Shown in pieces: positions 9,196-20,700 of a DNA stretch of 64,000 bases. The first letter of the stretch is position 1. Each line of letters opens with the position of its first letter. The DNA is from JBBSUQ01 sp964389755 (GTDB lineage: Bacteria; Bacteroidota; Bacteroidia; Flavobacteriales_D; Crocinitomicaceae), in contig CAYMEW010000004.1 in the NCBI GenBank assembly GCA_964389755.1, positions 1-64,000 of the forward strand, read 5' to 3'. The notes beneath the pieces were generated by a model, which was not told the DNA's origin, made no database searches, and saw only the letters and a program-made list of their open reading frames with translations. The translations under genes and the position numbers were made by a program.

Positions 9196-10218
9196 TCAGA
9201 AAAGTCCGCCCTGTGCCCACCCGGGATTTTTCCCGAGGTGTTTGTAGGCTTTATCGGTTACTTTGCGTCCGCGCGGTGTACGCATGAGAAATCCTTCCTG
9301 GATCAGGAACGGTTCGTATACTTCTTCGATCGTACCGGTATTTTCGCCAATGGCGGTAGCGATGGTACTCAGGCCCACCGGACCTCCGCTGAACTTGTCG
9401 ATCATCAGTGAAAGAATGCGGTTATCCATTTCATCGAGTCCATGCTCGTCCACGTTGAGTGCATCGAGTGCGTAGCGCGTAATTTCTGGTTCGATGGAAC
9501 CGTTTCCCTTGATCTGTGCGAAGTCGCGAACGCGGCGCAACAGGGAATTCGCAATTCGGGGTGTTCCACGGCTCCTGCCGGCAATCTGGAAAGCTGCTGC
9601 TTCGTCGATCGGAATATTGAGCAGGCTGCAGGAGCGCTCCACGATATTGGTGAGCGTTTTGGAGTCGTAATAATTGAGTCGCGAATTGATCCCGAAACGC
9701 GCACGCAGCGGAGAGGTCAGCAGACCGGAACGGGTGGTTGCGCCGATAAGTGTAAACGGATTAAGCGTGATCTGTACTGTACGGGCATTGGGGCCGCTGT
9801 CGATGAGGATGTCAATGACGTAATCTTCCATGGCGGAATAAAGGTATTCTTCCACGACAGGACTCAGTCTGTGTATCTCGTCGATAAAAAGTACGTCGCC
9901 GGTATCCAGGTTTGTGAGCAACCCTGCCAGGTCACCCGGTTTGTCGAGAACAGGTCCCGAAGTAACTTTGAACCCGACGCCAAGTTCATTAGCGATGATG
10001 TTCGCAAGAGTTGTTTTTCCCAGTCCGGGCGGGCCGTGCAACAATACGTGATCGAGTGGTTCATTTCGGAGTTTGGCGGCTTTCACGAAGATCTCGAGGT
10101 TTTCCACGACCTTACTCTGACCTGTAAAATCGGAGAGGACCTTCGGTCGCAATACTTTGTCGTATTCCTGGTCACCCTGGTTTTGTGCTTCTGCCCTGAA
10201 ATCGAATGATTCTTCCAC
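9196..10218 (-). CDS. ruvB: Holliday junction branch-migration helicase subunit RuvB
   Basis: The 340-residue AAA+ motor that drives branch migration of Holliday junctions with RuvA. Walker A is GPPGLGKTT, Walker B is LFIDEIHRL, sensor 1 lies in GATTRSGLL, and the arginine-containing PLRARFGI follows. The C-terminal winged helix ends in TPRGRKVTDKAYKHLG. The start codon is GTG at 10216-10218; no ATG lies nearby upstream in frame. A TATTTTTG box at 10238-10245 fits this start. It forms a two-gene unit with queG. Confidence 0.96.
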   Translation of the reverse strand: MEESFDFRAEAQNQGDQEYDKVLRPKVLSDFTGQSKVVENLEIFVKAAKLRNEPLDHVLLHGPPGLGKTTLANIIANELGVGFKVTSGPVLDKPGDLAGLLTNLDTGDVLFIDEIHRLSPVVEEYLYSAMEDYVIDILIDSGPNARTVQITLNPFTLIGATTRSGLLTSPLRARFGINSRLNYYDSKTLTNIVERSCSLLNIPIDEAAAFQIAGRSRGTPRIANSLLRRVRDFAQIKGNGSIEPEITRYALDALNVDEHGLDEMDNRILSLMIDKFSGGPVGLSTIATAIGENTGTIEEVYEPFLIQEGFLMRTPRGRKVTDKAYKHLGKNPGWAQGGLF

Positions 10219-10237
10219 TACGCTGTTTACTTGTAAT

Positions 10238-10245
10238 CAAAAATA
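10238..10245 (-). promoter_or_regulatory. -7 promoter box of ruvB
   Basis: The minus strand reads TATTTTTG, 19 bases before the ruvB GTG. The box directly follows the stem of the ctaD terminator on the same strand, so the T-rich tail of that terminator and the ruvB -7 box share the same bases. Confidence 0.6.
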
Positions 10246-10246
10246 A

Positions 10247-10276
10247 GAAAAGCCTTTCCAAACGGAAAGGCTTTTC
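10247..10276 (-). terminator. Rho-independent terminator of the act-cta operon
   Basis: A perfect 13-bp stem (10247-10259 with 10264-10276) with a four-base loop follows the ctaD stop. On the minus strand the stem is followed by TTATTTTT. It ends the eight-gene respiratory operon. Confidence 0.85.
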
Positions 10277-10294
10277 AGGTAATATTTAGAAGTC

Positions 10295-12112
10295 TTAATG
10301 TTCTTCTTCGCCTTCTGCAAGCGGAACGGTTTGCGGAATGTAATCCTGTTCTGCTCCTGGCTTGGAGTAATCGTACGGCCAGCGGTGTACTTCCGGAAGT
10401 TCTCCCGGCCAGTTTCCGTGGATGTGTTCCACCGGTGTGGTCCACTCAAGTGTGTTTGAATGCCACGGGTTTTGCGGTGCTTTCGGTCCTCTGAAAATGC
10501 TGTAAAAGAAGTTAAATAGGAATAATAACTGCCCGAATGCAGCGATGATCGCGAATACGGTAATGATGACATTCAGGTCCATGATCATGTCGTAGGAGTT
10601 ATTATCGAAAGTTCCATATACGGAGTAATCATAGTAACGACGCGGAGCTCCTGCGAGTCCCACGAAGTGCATCGGGAAGAATACCCCGTAAGCGCCGACG
10701 ATCGTGATCCAGAAGTGTGCGTATCCGAGGCGTGTGTTCATCATGCGCCCGTACATTTTCGGGAACCAGTGGTAAACACCGCCGAACATTCCGAATACAG
10801 CTGACATACCCATTACGATGTGGAAGTGAGCAACGACGAAATAGGTATCGTGAATGGCGATATCCAGTGCGGAATCCGCGAGGATAATACCGGTCACACC
10901 ACCGGTGATGAACGTGGACACAAGCCCGATCGCAAACATCATAGCAGGTGTCAGCACCAGGGAACCTTTCCAGAGCGTGGTCAGGTAGTTGAACACTTTC
11001 ACCGCTGACGGAATGGCAATGAGCAGGGTCGTAAATACGAATACACTTCCGAGGAACGGGTTCATACCGGTCACGAACATGTGGTGACCCCATACAATGA
11101 AGGAAAGGAATCCGATCGCAAGAATGGATCCGATCATGGCACGGTATCCGAAGATCGGCTTACGGGAGTTGGTTGCAATAATTTCGGAAGAAAGTCCGAG
11201 CGCCGGGAGGAGTACGATGTATACTTCCGGGTGACCGAGGAACCAGAACAAGTGCTGGTACAGGATCGGCGAACCTCCGTGATTGGCAAGCATTTCACCA
11301 CCGATAATAATATCTGAAAGGTAGAACGAAGTTCCGGCCAGACGGTCCATCATCAGGAGCAGTGCCGCAGAAAGCAGAACCGGGAAAGAAAGTACCCCGA
11401 GAATTGCAGTTACGAGGAACGCCCAGATGGTAAGCGGCATGCGTGTCATGCTCATTCCTTTCGTACGCAGGTTCAGAACGGTTACGATGTAGTTGAGTGA
11501 ACCGATCAGTGAAGATGCGATGAAAATTGTCATGGAGAAAAGCCAGAGTGTCATCCCGAGTCCGGAACCACTCACAGCCTGCGGCAATGCAGAAAGCGGC
11601 GGGTAAACGGTCCATCCGGCCATTGCAGGTCCTGATTCAACGAACAGGGATGCAAGCATCGTGATCGAAGACAGGAAGAAGAACCAGTAAGATAACATGT
11701 TCAGGAAACCCGATGCCATATCACGTGCACCGATCTGCAATGGAATAAGCAGGTTGGAAAAGGTTCCCGACAGACCACCTGTTAACAGGAAGAATACCAT
11801 GATCGTTCCGTGAATGGTCACGAGACCGAGGTACATTTCTTCTTTCAGTACGCCGTTCGGAGCCCATTCGTCGCCCAGGAAGAATGAAAGGAAATCCGAA
11901 CTTTCGCCCGGCCATGCGAGCTGAATACGGAAAAGAATAGACAATAACATCGCTACCAGTCCCATGAACACGGCTGTCATGAGGAACTGCTTACCGATCA
12001 TTTTGTGATCCTGGCTGAAGATGTATTTGGATACAAAATTCTCTTCATGGTGACCATGTGCGTCATGGTGAGAATCGTGATGTCCGTGTGCTTCGTGCGC
12101 TATTGCCGCCAT
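10295..12112 (-). CDS. ctaD: Cytochrome c oxidase subunit I
   Basis: The 605-residue catalytic subunit of an A-type haem-copper oxidase, with 12 or so membrane helices in the inner membrane. It reduces O2 to water and pumps protons. GHPEVYI holds the CuB histidine, the proton-channel Glu and the cross-linked Tyr; WGHHMF holds the two other CuB histidines; VVAHFHIVMG holds the haem a and a3 ligands. The N-terminal ~25 residues are rich in His and may bind metal or be unstructured. It is the last gene of the act-cta operon, 37 bp after subunit II. No subunit III gene follows here, so that subunit must be elsewhere or replaced. Confidence 0.96.
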   Translation of the reverse strand: MAAIAHEAHGHHDSHHDAHGHHEENFVSKYIFSQDHKMIGKQFLMTAVFMGLVAMLLSILFRIQLAWPGESSDFLSFFLGDEWAPNGVLKEEMYLGLVTIHGTIMVFFLLTGGLSGTFSNLLIPLQIGARDMASGFLNMLSYWFFFLSSITMLASLFVESGPAMAGWTVYPPLSALPQAVSGSGLGMTLWLFSMTIFIASSLIGSLNYIVTVLNLRTKGMSMTRMPLTIWAFLVTAILGVLSFPVLLSAALLLMMDRLAGTSFYLSDIIIGGEMLANHGGSPILYQHLFWFLGHPEVYIVLLPALGLSSEIIATNSRKPIFGYRAMIGSILAIGFLSFIVWGHHMFVTGMNPFLGSVFVFTTLLIAIPSAVKVFNYLTTLWKGSLVLTPAMMFAIGLVSTFITGGVTGIILADSALDIAIHDTYFVVAHFHIVMGMSAVFGMFGGVYHWFPKMYGRMMNTRLGYAHFWITIVGAYGVFFPMHFVGLAGAPRRYYDYSVYGTFDNNSYDMIMDLNVIITVFAIIAAFGQLLFLFNFFYSIFRGPKAPQNPWHSNTLEWTTPVEHIHGNWPGELPEVHRWPYDYSKPGAEQDYIPQTVPLAEGEEEH

Positions 12113-12149
12113 TTTGTTTTTTATTTAAATTTTAAACTAAATTCTCAAA

Positions 12150-13436
12150 TTATCGGGTTGCCGTCGAATCGGAGTCAGCGGCTTCTGCCATTGCCGTACC
12201 TGCTGTTTCTCCACTTGGTTCCTGACTTTCTTCGTCGGCTGACATTTTAAGCGTTTCGCTAAACGTAACGCCCTGTTTGCTTTCAAACCAGTCTTCATAC
12301 TCGTTTTCAGAGAGTACGACCACGATCATTTTCATTTTGTAGTGAGCTCCACCACAGATCTTATTACACATCAGCACGTAGTTGAACTGGTTGTTCTTCA
12401 TGCGCTTCTGCATTTGTTTGGTCGTGATGTCCGGGGTAAAACGGAAACGTGTTGTCAGACCCGGTACCGTGTTCATCTGAGCACGGAAGTGCGGGAAGTA
12501 AGCTGAGTGGATCACGTCTTTCGAACGGAAATTGAACTCGTATTCTTTGTTTACGCAAAGGTACAGGGTATCCTTCTGAATAATGTCATCCATCGCGAGC
12601 GCGTCGTTTTTCATATCATAACGCTCTTTCATCTGGTAGAGCGAACGGATGAGGCGTTCCTTGCGGTGTAAGTCCTCCATCATATTCTGGCGGTCTTCCG
12701 GTGCGAGGATCGTATCGCGGTTATTGAGGATTTCGGTCAGTTTACCGATCCCGATGTCCTGTCCTTTCGCCGGATCTCCGTTTTCCATCAGGAAAATAGC
12801 AGAGTCGATGGTCTGCGATGTCATGAGTGCCAGTTCGTTTTGCGCCGTAGTAAGTTTGTAGTCAAACTTCCCGAGTCGGTTATCTTTCCCGGAATAGCGC
12901 GCTGTCCAGTCGAATTGTTTTGAAAACAGTTCCACGCGGATCGCTTCTTTTTCAGCCTGTGCGGTAACGTCGTTCCAGGTACGCAGACCGAGTACGATGA
13001 TCACGGCAAGTACGAGTGCAGGAACGGCGGTCCAGGCCAGCTCGAGTTTGTTATTGTGGGGATAGTAAAACGCGGGAACTCCCGGTTTTTTTACATATTT
13101 CCAGCTAAATACGAAAAGCAGTGTATTGTTAAGGAAAAAAAACGAAATGATGATCAAGAGGTTGATGTTCAACAGCCAGTCAGTTTCTTTTCCGTGTTCC
13201 GAGGCCGCGTCTCCGCGTCCTGCCCATCCGAAATGCGACATGAGGTAGATGAAACCTGCGTAGAACAGGATCATGAACGTCAGCATGAGACTTCCGTTGA
13301 GTTTGTTATCCCGGTTTGAGATCTCATGTTCCCCACGCTTGCGCATCTTGTAGGAAAGTTCATATACGCGAACCAACTGGGCGATAGCGATGGCTCCGAG
13401 AACGATTACCAGTAATATGATTAATTTGCCTGTCAT
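12150..13436 (-). CDS. ctaC: Cytochrome c oxidase subunit II with extra N-terminal helices and an insertion
   Basis: The 428-residue CuA subunit that accepts electrons from cytochrome c. The CuA site is CNKICGGAHYKM (C-x3-C-x3-H-x2-M), with the upstream histidine ligand in VIHSAYFPHF. Four hydrophobic segments are visible in the first ~155 residues rather than the usual two. About 90 mostly helical, charged residues are inserted between the first cupredoxin strands (QFDWTARYSG) and the rest of the domain. The last ~35 residues are low-complexity and acidic. The insertion is probably a lineage trait; its role is unknown. The gene lies between actF and ctaD in the operon. Confidence 0.95.
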   Translation of the reverse strand: MTGKLIILLVIVLGAIAIAQLVRVYELSYKMRKRGEHEISNRDNKLNGSLMLTFMILFYAGFIYLMSHFGWAGRGDAASEHGKETDWLLNINLLIIISFFFLNNTLLFVFSWKYVKKPGVPAFYYPHNNKLELAWTAVPALVLAVIIVLGLRTWNDVTAQAEKEAIRVELFSKQFDWTARYSGKDNRLGKFDYKLTTAQNELALMTSQTIDSAIFLMENGDPAKGQDIGIGKLTEILNNRDTILAPEDRQNMMEDLHRKERLIRSLYQMKERYDMKNDALAMDDIIQKDTLYLCVNKEYEFNFRSKDVIHSAYFPHFRAQMNTVPGLTTRFRFTPDITTKQMQKRMKNNQFNYVLMCNKICGGAHYKMKMIVVVLSENEYEDWFESKQGVTFSETLKMSADEESQEPSGETAGTAMAEAADSDSTATR

Positions 13437-13473
13437 CTTGTTTTAGTTTTCTTATCTAAGAATTTTTACCTGC

Positions 13474-14661
13474 TTAAATTTCGTGATGGATACTTTCATC
13501 GAGGAAGGGGTGATTCACCGGCGTCAGCGGTGCTTTCGTCAGGTTCACCAGCAATGTGCGAATGAAGAACCCGAGAATCAGCAATACCATTCCGACTTCG
13601 AGGAAACCGATTTGTGCCTTAGCTCCCATTGAACCAACCGAAACCATCAGGTAAACATCGAGCCAGTGACCAATCATGATCACCACACCTACAAAGGTAA
13701 GGATTCCGTAATTTCTTTTAGCGTCGCGGGACATCAGAATGAGCATCGGGAACGCGAAGTTAATAATGAACATAAAGAAGTAAAGGAACTTGAAATGTTC
13801 GAGACGTGCGATGTAATAAGTCGTTTCTTCCGGAATGTTGGCGTACCAGATAAGCATGTACTGTGAAAACCACAGGTAAGACCAAAGGAAAGAGGTTGCG
13901 AATGTCCATTTTCCAAGATCGTGGATGTGGCTTTCGTTTACTTTCGGGAGGTAACCCTGGCGCTTGAGATACATCGTCAGCATAACGAGCGTTACCATGG
14001 TTGAAACCCACATTCCTGCAAAAGTATACCATCCGAAAAGGGTAGAGAACCAGTGTACGTCAACCGACATGAGCCAGTCCCAGGATGAAGTGGAACTGAA
14101 TACGGCGAAGAATACGAGGAATACGGCTCCCTTGCGGTAGTTCGCGAAGTGAAGTTCGGTTCCGCCCACGCGGTCTTCTTCAAGTGAACGTCTGCGGAAA
14201 CCTCTCCAGAAGATCAGGTAAACTGCAAAATAGGCGAGTGTACGGATCCAGAAGAAGATCGGGTTGAGGTAAGCAGATTTCTTCATAATGATCGGGTCTT
14301 CCTGGATCACATGATCATCCATCCAGATGTAAATGTGTGCTCCGTCCATGATCGTGATGAGGATCAGTGCAAGGGCAAGAATTCCCATTCCGTAAGGCAT
14401 CCATCCGCAAACTGCTTCGATAACGCGTTTGATGGAAGCATACCAGCCAGTTTCGGTTGCGTATTGCAATGCGAGGAAAAAGAGGGCTCCCAGTCCGATT
14501 GCAAAGAAAAAGAAACCATCGATGAGTCCGTTTGCAAGCAGGCGTTGCATAAAGTGGTGCGTACCGGCCGTCTGGATAATCCCGATCAGCGTGGACAGCG
14601 CCCCAACAATCATAAGGACAATGGTCAGAACTTTTGCTTTATTTGCTATTTTAAATTCCAT
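13474..14661 (-). CDS. actF: Alternative complex III subunit ActF (quinol:cytochrome c oxidoreductase membrane subunit)
   Basis: A 395-residue polytopic membrane protein with about ten hydrophobic helices, NrfD/PsrC-like and related to ActC. In alternative complex III it forms part of the membrane domain and may contribute to quinol binding or proton transfer. WDWLMSVDVHWFSTLFGWY is a characteristic family stretch. It sits between actE and ctaC, 23 bp after actE, as in other Bacteroidota act operons. Confidence 0.92.
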   Translation of the reverse strand: MEFKIANKAKVLTIVLMIVGALSTLIGIIQTAGTHHFMQRLLANGLIDGFFFFAIGLGALFFLALQYATETGWYASIKRVIEAVCGWMPYGMGILALALILITIMDGAHIYIWMDDHVIQEDPIIMKKSAYLNPIFFWIRTLAYFAVYLIFWRGFRRRSLEEDRVGGTELHFANYRKGAVFLVFFAVFSSTSSWDWLMSVDVHWFSTLFGWYTFAGMWVSTMVTLVMLTMYLKRQGYLPKVNESHIHDLGKWTFATSFLWSYLWFSQYMLIWYANIPEETTYYIARLEHFKFLYFFMFIINFAFPMLILMSRDAKRNYGILTFVGVVIMIGHWLDVYLMVSVGSMGAKAQIGFLEVGMVLLILGFFIRTLLVNLTKAPLTPVNHPFLDESIHHEI

Positions 14662-14684
14662 TTCTGCTTTCTTTTAATCTTTAT

Positions 14685-15437
14685 TTACCCCTTTGTTGAA
14701 TCTGACATAGTTGCTGCGTCATCGGCGTCAGCAGACGAGGCGGGCGTTCCGTCTTCGTTGAATTTGCCGTAGTCGTCGTATTGGAACTGGCGTACGTAGT
14801 GTACGAGTGTCCAGATTTCCTCCTTGTTGAGGATCGGTCCGTGAGCTCCCATCATTCCTTTTCCATAGTAAATGGAGTAGAAGATCTGGCCGTCACCCAG
14901 GTTCATACGATCCTTGTAGTTCGGAACACCTGTGTAAGCTCCGCTCTGAACCATCGTTCCCTGGCCGTCTCCTTTATCGCCGTGGCAATGTGCACAGTTT
15001 GCAGCGTAAAGTTGCTTTCCTTTGTCGAGGATCATCTTGGAATTCGCTGCCGTCAGTGTCAACGGGTTTTTATCGTTTGCAGCCTGGTTATACTGGTCTG
15101 CGGCATAAGCCCAGCCAAACAGTCCGTGCGTTTCTTTGAAAGCCGGTTCGGGCAAACGTTTATAAGGCATCATCAGGTTTACATAGGCCGTATCCGTTCC
15201 GCGGTAAGGAATCGTTCCAAACGGCGGCGTTTTGGCTGACACCTGCATTTTAAGTTCCGTGCGTTCGCGTCCGCGGATCTCGGCATAGTCCACATAGGGC
15301 TCAATGGCCGGTGAGCGGTACATGTCGGGCATGTATTCAAGCCCGGAACTGTCTTCGTTGGCAACACAGCTTCCGAGTGCAAGAAGTGACGCTGCCACGA
15401 TGGAAATTTTCGCTATTGCCTTAAAACTTTTTTTCAT
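14685..15437 (-). CDS. actE: Alternative complex III subunit ActE, mono-haem cytochrome c lipoprotein
   Basis: About 250 residues. The N-terminus from the ATG at 15437 (MKKSFKAIAKISIVAASLL) ends in the lipobox LGSC, so the mature protein is lipid-anchored on the outer face of the inner membrane. One haem motif is present, CAHCH in YAANCAHCHGDKGDGQG, with a probable Met axial ligand in the GMMGAHG segment. ActE is the likely exit point for electrons to the oxidase. A longer frame beginning at 15518 overlaps actD and would bury the signal peptide, so the later start is used. Confidence 0.93.
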   Translation of the reverse strand: MKKSFKAIAKISIVAASLLALGSCVANEDSSGLEYMPDMYRSPAIEPYVDYAEIRGRERTELKMQVSAKTPPFGTIPYRGTDTAYVNLMMPYKRLPEPAFKETHGLFGWAYAADQYNQAANDKNPLTLTAANSKMILDKGKQLYAANCAHCHGDKGDGQGTMVQSGAYTGVPNYKDRMNLGDGQIFYSIYYGKGMMGAHGPILNKEEIWTLVHYVRQFQYDDYGKFNEDGTPASSADADDAATMSDSTKG

Positions 15438-15489
15438 CTGTCTTTTATATTTTCCTGTCAGACAATCTTTCGAAGCCTTTCGGTTCAAA

Positions 15490-16026
15490 TCAGTTAATAT
15501 CTTTTTGGTCGATCTCAATCACTCCGGTGTCGTTTAACAGGGCGTGAAGCTGTTCTTCCGTATAGCCGCTGTTTTCGGAGAGACGCAGTTCCATTACGAA
15601 TTTGTCATCCGTGGTGCGTACATCCGGGTTGAGAGCAGGCATACCGGGAAGCGTCTTGTTGCGAAGCAGGTAAGTTATCGCCATTCCGTGTGCCGCGCAA
15701 AGTACGGTAAACTCGAAGGAGATCGGGATAAACGAAAGGATGTTGTCCAGGTACGTAAAGCTGGGTTTACCACCGATGTTCATCTGCCAGTCAACGATCA
15801 TGAAATAACGCATACCAATGGTGGCCAGCGTAAGCCCGGTGAGACCGTAGATAAAGGCCATGATACCGAGACGGGTATTTTTGACGCCGATGATAGGATC
15901 GATCCCGTGAATGGGGAACGGTGAGAATACGTCTGCGACTTTCACCCCTTTTGCGACCAGTTTTTTCGCGCCGTCTTTCAGGACGTGGTCGTCATCGTAC
16001 ATTGCATATATTACCTTATCTGCCAT
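15490..16026 (-). CDS. actD: Alternative complex III subunit ActD (DUF3341)
   Basis: A 178-residue protein of the DUF3341 family with two central membrane helices. It is a structural subunit of alternative complex III that contacts ActC and ActE; no cofactor motif is seen. PFPIHGIDPIIGVKNTRLG is a typical family segment. It begins two bases after the actC stop, pointing to translational coupling. Confidence 0.92.
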   Translation of the reverse strand: MADKVIYAMYDDDHVLKDGAKKLVAKGVKVADVFSPFPIHGIDPIIGVKNTRLGIMAFIYGLTGLTLATIGMRYFMIVDWQMNIGGKPSFTYLDNILSFIPISFEFTVLCAAHGMAITYLLRNKTLPGMPALNPDVRTTDDKFVMELRLSENSGYTEEQLHALLNDTGVIEIDQKDIN

Positions 16027-16028
16027 GT

Positions 16029-17759
<1,731 letters not shown>

Positions 17760-17779
17760 TACAATCGGTTTTTATTCAA

Positions 17780-20700
17780 TTAATGATGTGTTTTGTTTTC
17801 ATGTCCGTGACCACCGGGAGCAGGAGTACCGTGTGCAGCATGTTCTGCGGCATGTTTGGCTTCCTCTGCCTGGATCATGGCGAGTTCCTTATTGTCCTCG
17901 TTGCGTACTTTCACTTTGTACCAGATGTTCGGCTGAACACCTACTTCTTCGAGGGCCTGGTAAGCGCGTTTTTCTCCGGAACTTTTACGTAACTGTGAGT
18001 TGATGTCGTTCCAGTCTCCGAAAATGATCGCGTCGTTCGGACATGCGTCGGCACAAGCCGGGCTCACGTCTCCGTCCACAACCGGACGTCCTTCTGTTTT
18101 CGCTTCCAGTTTTCCTGCCTGGATACGCTGAACACAGAATGAGCATTTTTCCATTACCCCGCGCGTTCTCACGGTTACATCCGGGTTCAGTACCATACGA
18201 CCGAGGTCGTCCTGTGCCGGGTTGATCTCCGTGAATTTCTTGTATGAAGGGTAGTTGAACCAGTTGAATCGGCGTACTTTATACGGACAGTTGTTCGCGC
18301 AGTAACGTGTACCGATGCATCGGTTGTATGTCATTTGGTTAAGTCCCTCGTTGCTGTGTGTTGTTGCAGCAACCGGACAAACTGTTTCGCAGGGAGCGTG
18401 GTTACAGTGGTGGCACAGCATCGGCATGTGCACCACTTTCGGGTTTTTAGAAGCTTCTTCGGCACGATCGTATGTGAAATCGTCCGTACGTGTTCCCACG
18501 GTTGCTTCCACATCGGAAGAGAAGTAACGGTCGATACGGAGCCAGTGCATCTCACGTCCGCGTCGAACTTCGTCTTTCCCTACAACCGGTACGTTGTTCT
18601 CAGACTGGCAGGCGATCATACACGATCCGCATCCGAAGCAGGATGAAAGATCGATCGTCATTCCCCAGCGGTGTCCGACATTTTTTACCGGGTGCTCGTC
18701 CCACAGGTCGAATTCTTCTACCGGGCGTTGTACGTGTTCCCCGTGCTCATCGAGTTTTCCGAGAAGGTGTTTCGGGTTGTACGCGTCTTTCGGTTGGTTT
18801 TTGTAAATATCGAGTGTCGTTTCGCGAACAATCGAGTGGCGGGCCATCACCGTGTGGTGAATTTGTGTGGCACCGATCAGGTAAGAACCTCCGGTTCCGC
18901 TAACTGTTGCTGCCGCATCGAATGCGAAAGTTCCGTTTTGAACGCTTACCATGCGGAATGCATTTTCACCGATCGGTTTCGGATGTCCGTTTTCACCGGT
19001 TACATTGCCGCCGTATTCTTTTGTCTGGTACGCTGCCGTACCGATCTTTTCTCCGTTTCCTCCGCGTCCGTAACCGAGGGCAACACCAACGGTTCCTTCA
19101 GCCTGTCCCGGAAGGGGATATACCGGTAATACGTATTCCACTGCGCCCACTTTGATCTTCGCAAGTGAAAGCCCGCTTTCCTGGTCAAAGGTAGTTGCGT
19201 ATCCGGCCTTTTCCATTTCGACCGGGTTCATCGTAATGTAGTTGTCCCAGGTTACTTTGGTCATCGGGTCCGGAAGTTCCTGTAACCACGGGTTATTGGC
19301 GTGCATACCGTTTCCGAGTCCGGCTTTCTGGTAAAAAACAACCTCTGTATTTCCGCTTTTCGGAAGCTGACCTGTGATCCCGCTCATTGCGTTATCGTTG
19401 AAGGTCATTGAAAGTTCCGGAGACGGAGTGGCCATCATGGCCATTGCTTCGTCGCTCCATTCTGAAGTATCAGAACCGTTGTGTACGGTCATGTTCCAGT
19501 ATGAATCGAAATCTGTAAAAGTCTTTTGTGAAGGGAATCCGGATGTTTCCCAGTTCTGGCGGATGTATTCGTACGCAACGCGCGAATCTTTTCCTCCGCG
19601 ACCTGCTTTTCCGGCCCAAACGAGGAATGTTTCGATTGCCGATGCCGTGTTGAACAACGGACGGATGGTCGGTTGTGCAAGCGAATAATGCTTTGACGTC
19701 GGGTTGAGATCCATCCACGTTTCGAGTGCATGATGGTCCGGGCAAATGAACTGGCAGTTTACCGCTGTTTCGTCCGCGTGTGATGAGAAGGAAACCGTAG
19801 AGTCAAGGCCTTTGAGTTTCTCTCCGAATTTTTTACCGTTCGGAAGTGTGTAAACCGGGTTTACACCATAGAACATCACAGTTCCTTTGAACTTGTCATT
19901 AACCACATCATTTGCGAAACTGATCATTTCCGCATCCTGTGATCTGAACATACGGAGTTCGTTCGCAAGATCGATCGTTTTTCCGTAAGCGCCGAGTGCC
20001 GCATTGAGTTTATTGGTGAGCACCTGGAGTGCCTTGTTGTTGGAACCACACACAACGAGTGATTCTCCGCGTGTCTTTTTAAGGGCTTCCACTGCTTTTT
20101 TTGCAACTTCCTCTGTTGCCGGAGCGAGCTTGGTGGAAATTCCGGATACCGGATTACCGAGTGCCTGCAAGAGGTAAGCAAGAACGTTTGCCTGCTCGGA
20201 CGGTTTGATCATTCCACGGTAATCGGCATTCGATCCGGTGATCGACATCACTGATTCGAACTGGAAATGACGCGACATCCAGTCTGCATCCGGTTTGCGT
20301 GTACGGGCGTATTGTGCCTGGTTGAGGGTGGACATCAGCCAACCGTTCAAAAAGTCCGCACCAACGCTGACGATTGTTTTTGCTTTTGAAAAATCGTAAG
20401 AAGGAAGTATGTCCTTCCCGAAAGAGTCCTTATTCGCAAGTCGCATACCTGCGTACGAAATAGCATCGTACTGGATATGGCGGAATGTTTTTCCGGAAGC
20501 CTTTGCAAATTCGTCGATCGCCATTTGGAGGGAAGGGCTGATGATCGTATTGGAAACGAGTACGATCTCAGATTTCAGGGAGTTCTTCACCGCGGTATCC
20601 ACGTCACTCCAGCGCTTTTCTTCTCCTTTGATCGTCGGGTTCTTCAGGCGGGATCCTTCGTAAAGTCCGAGCACGGAAGCGATGATCTGCGGGTTTGTAA

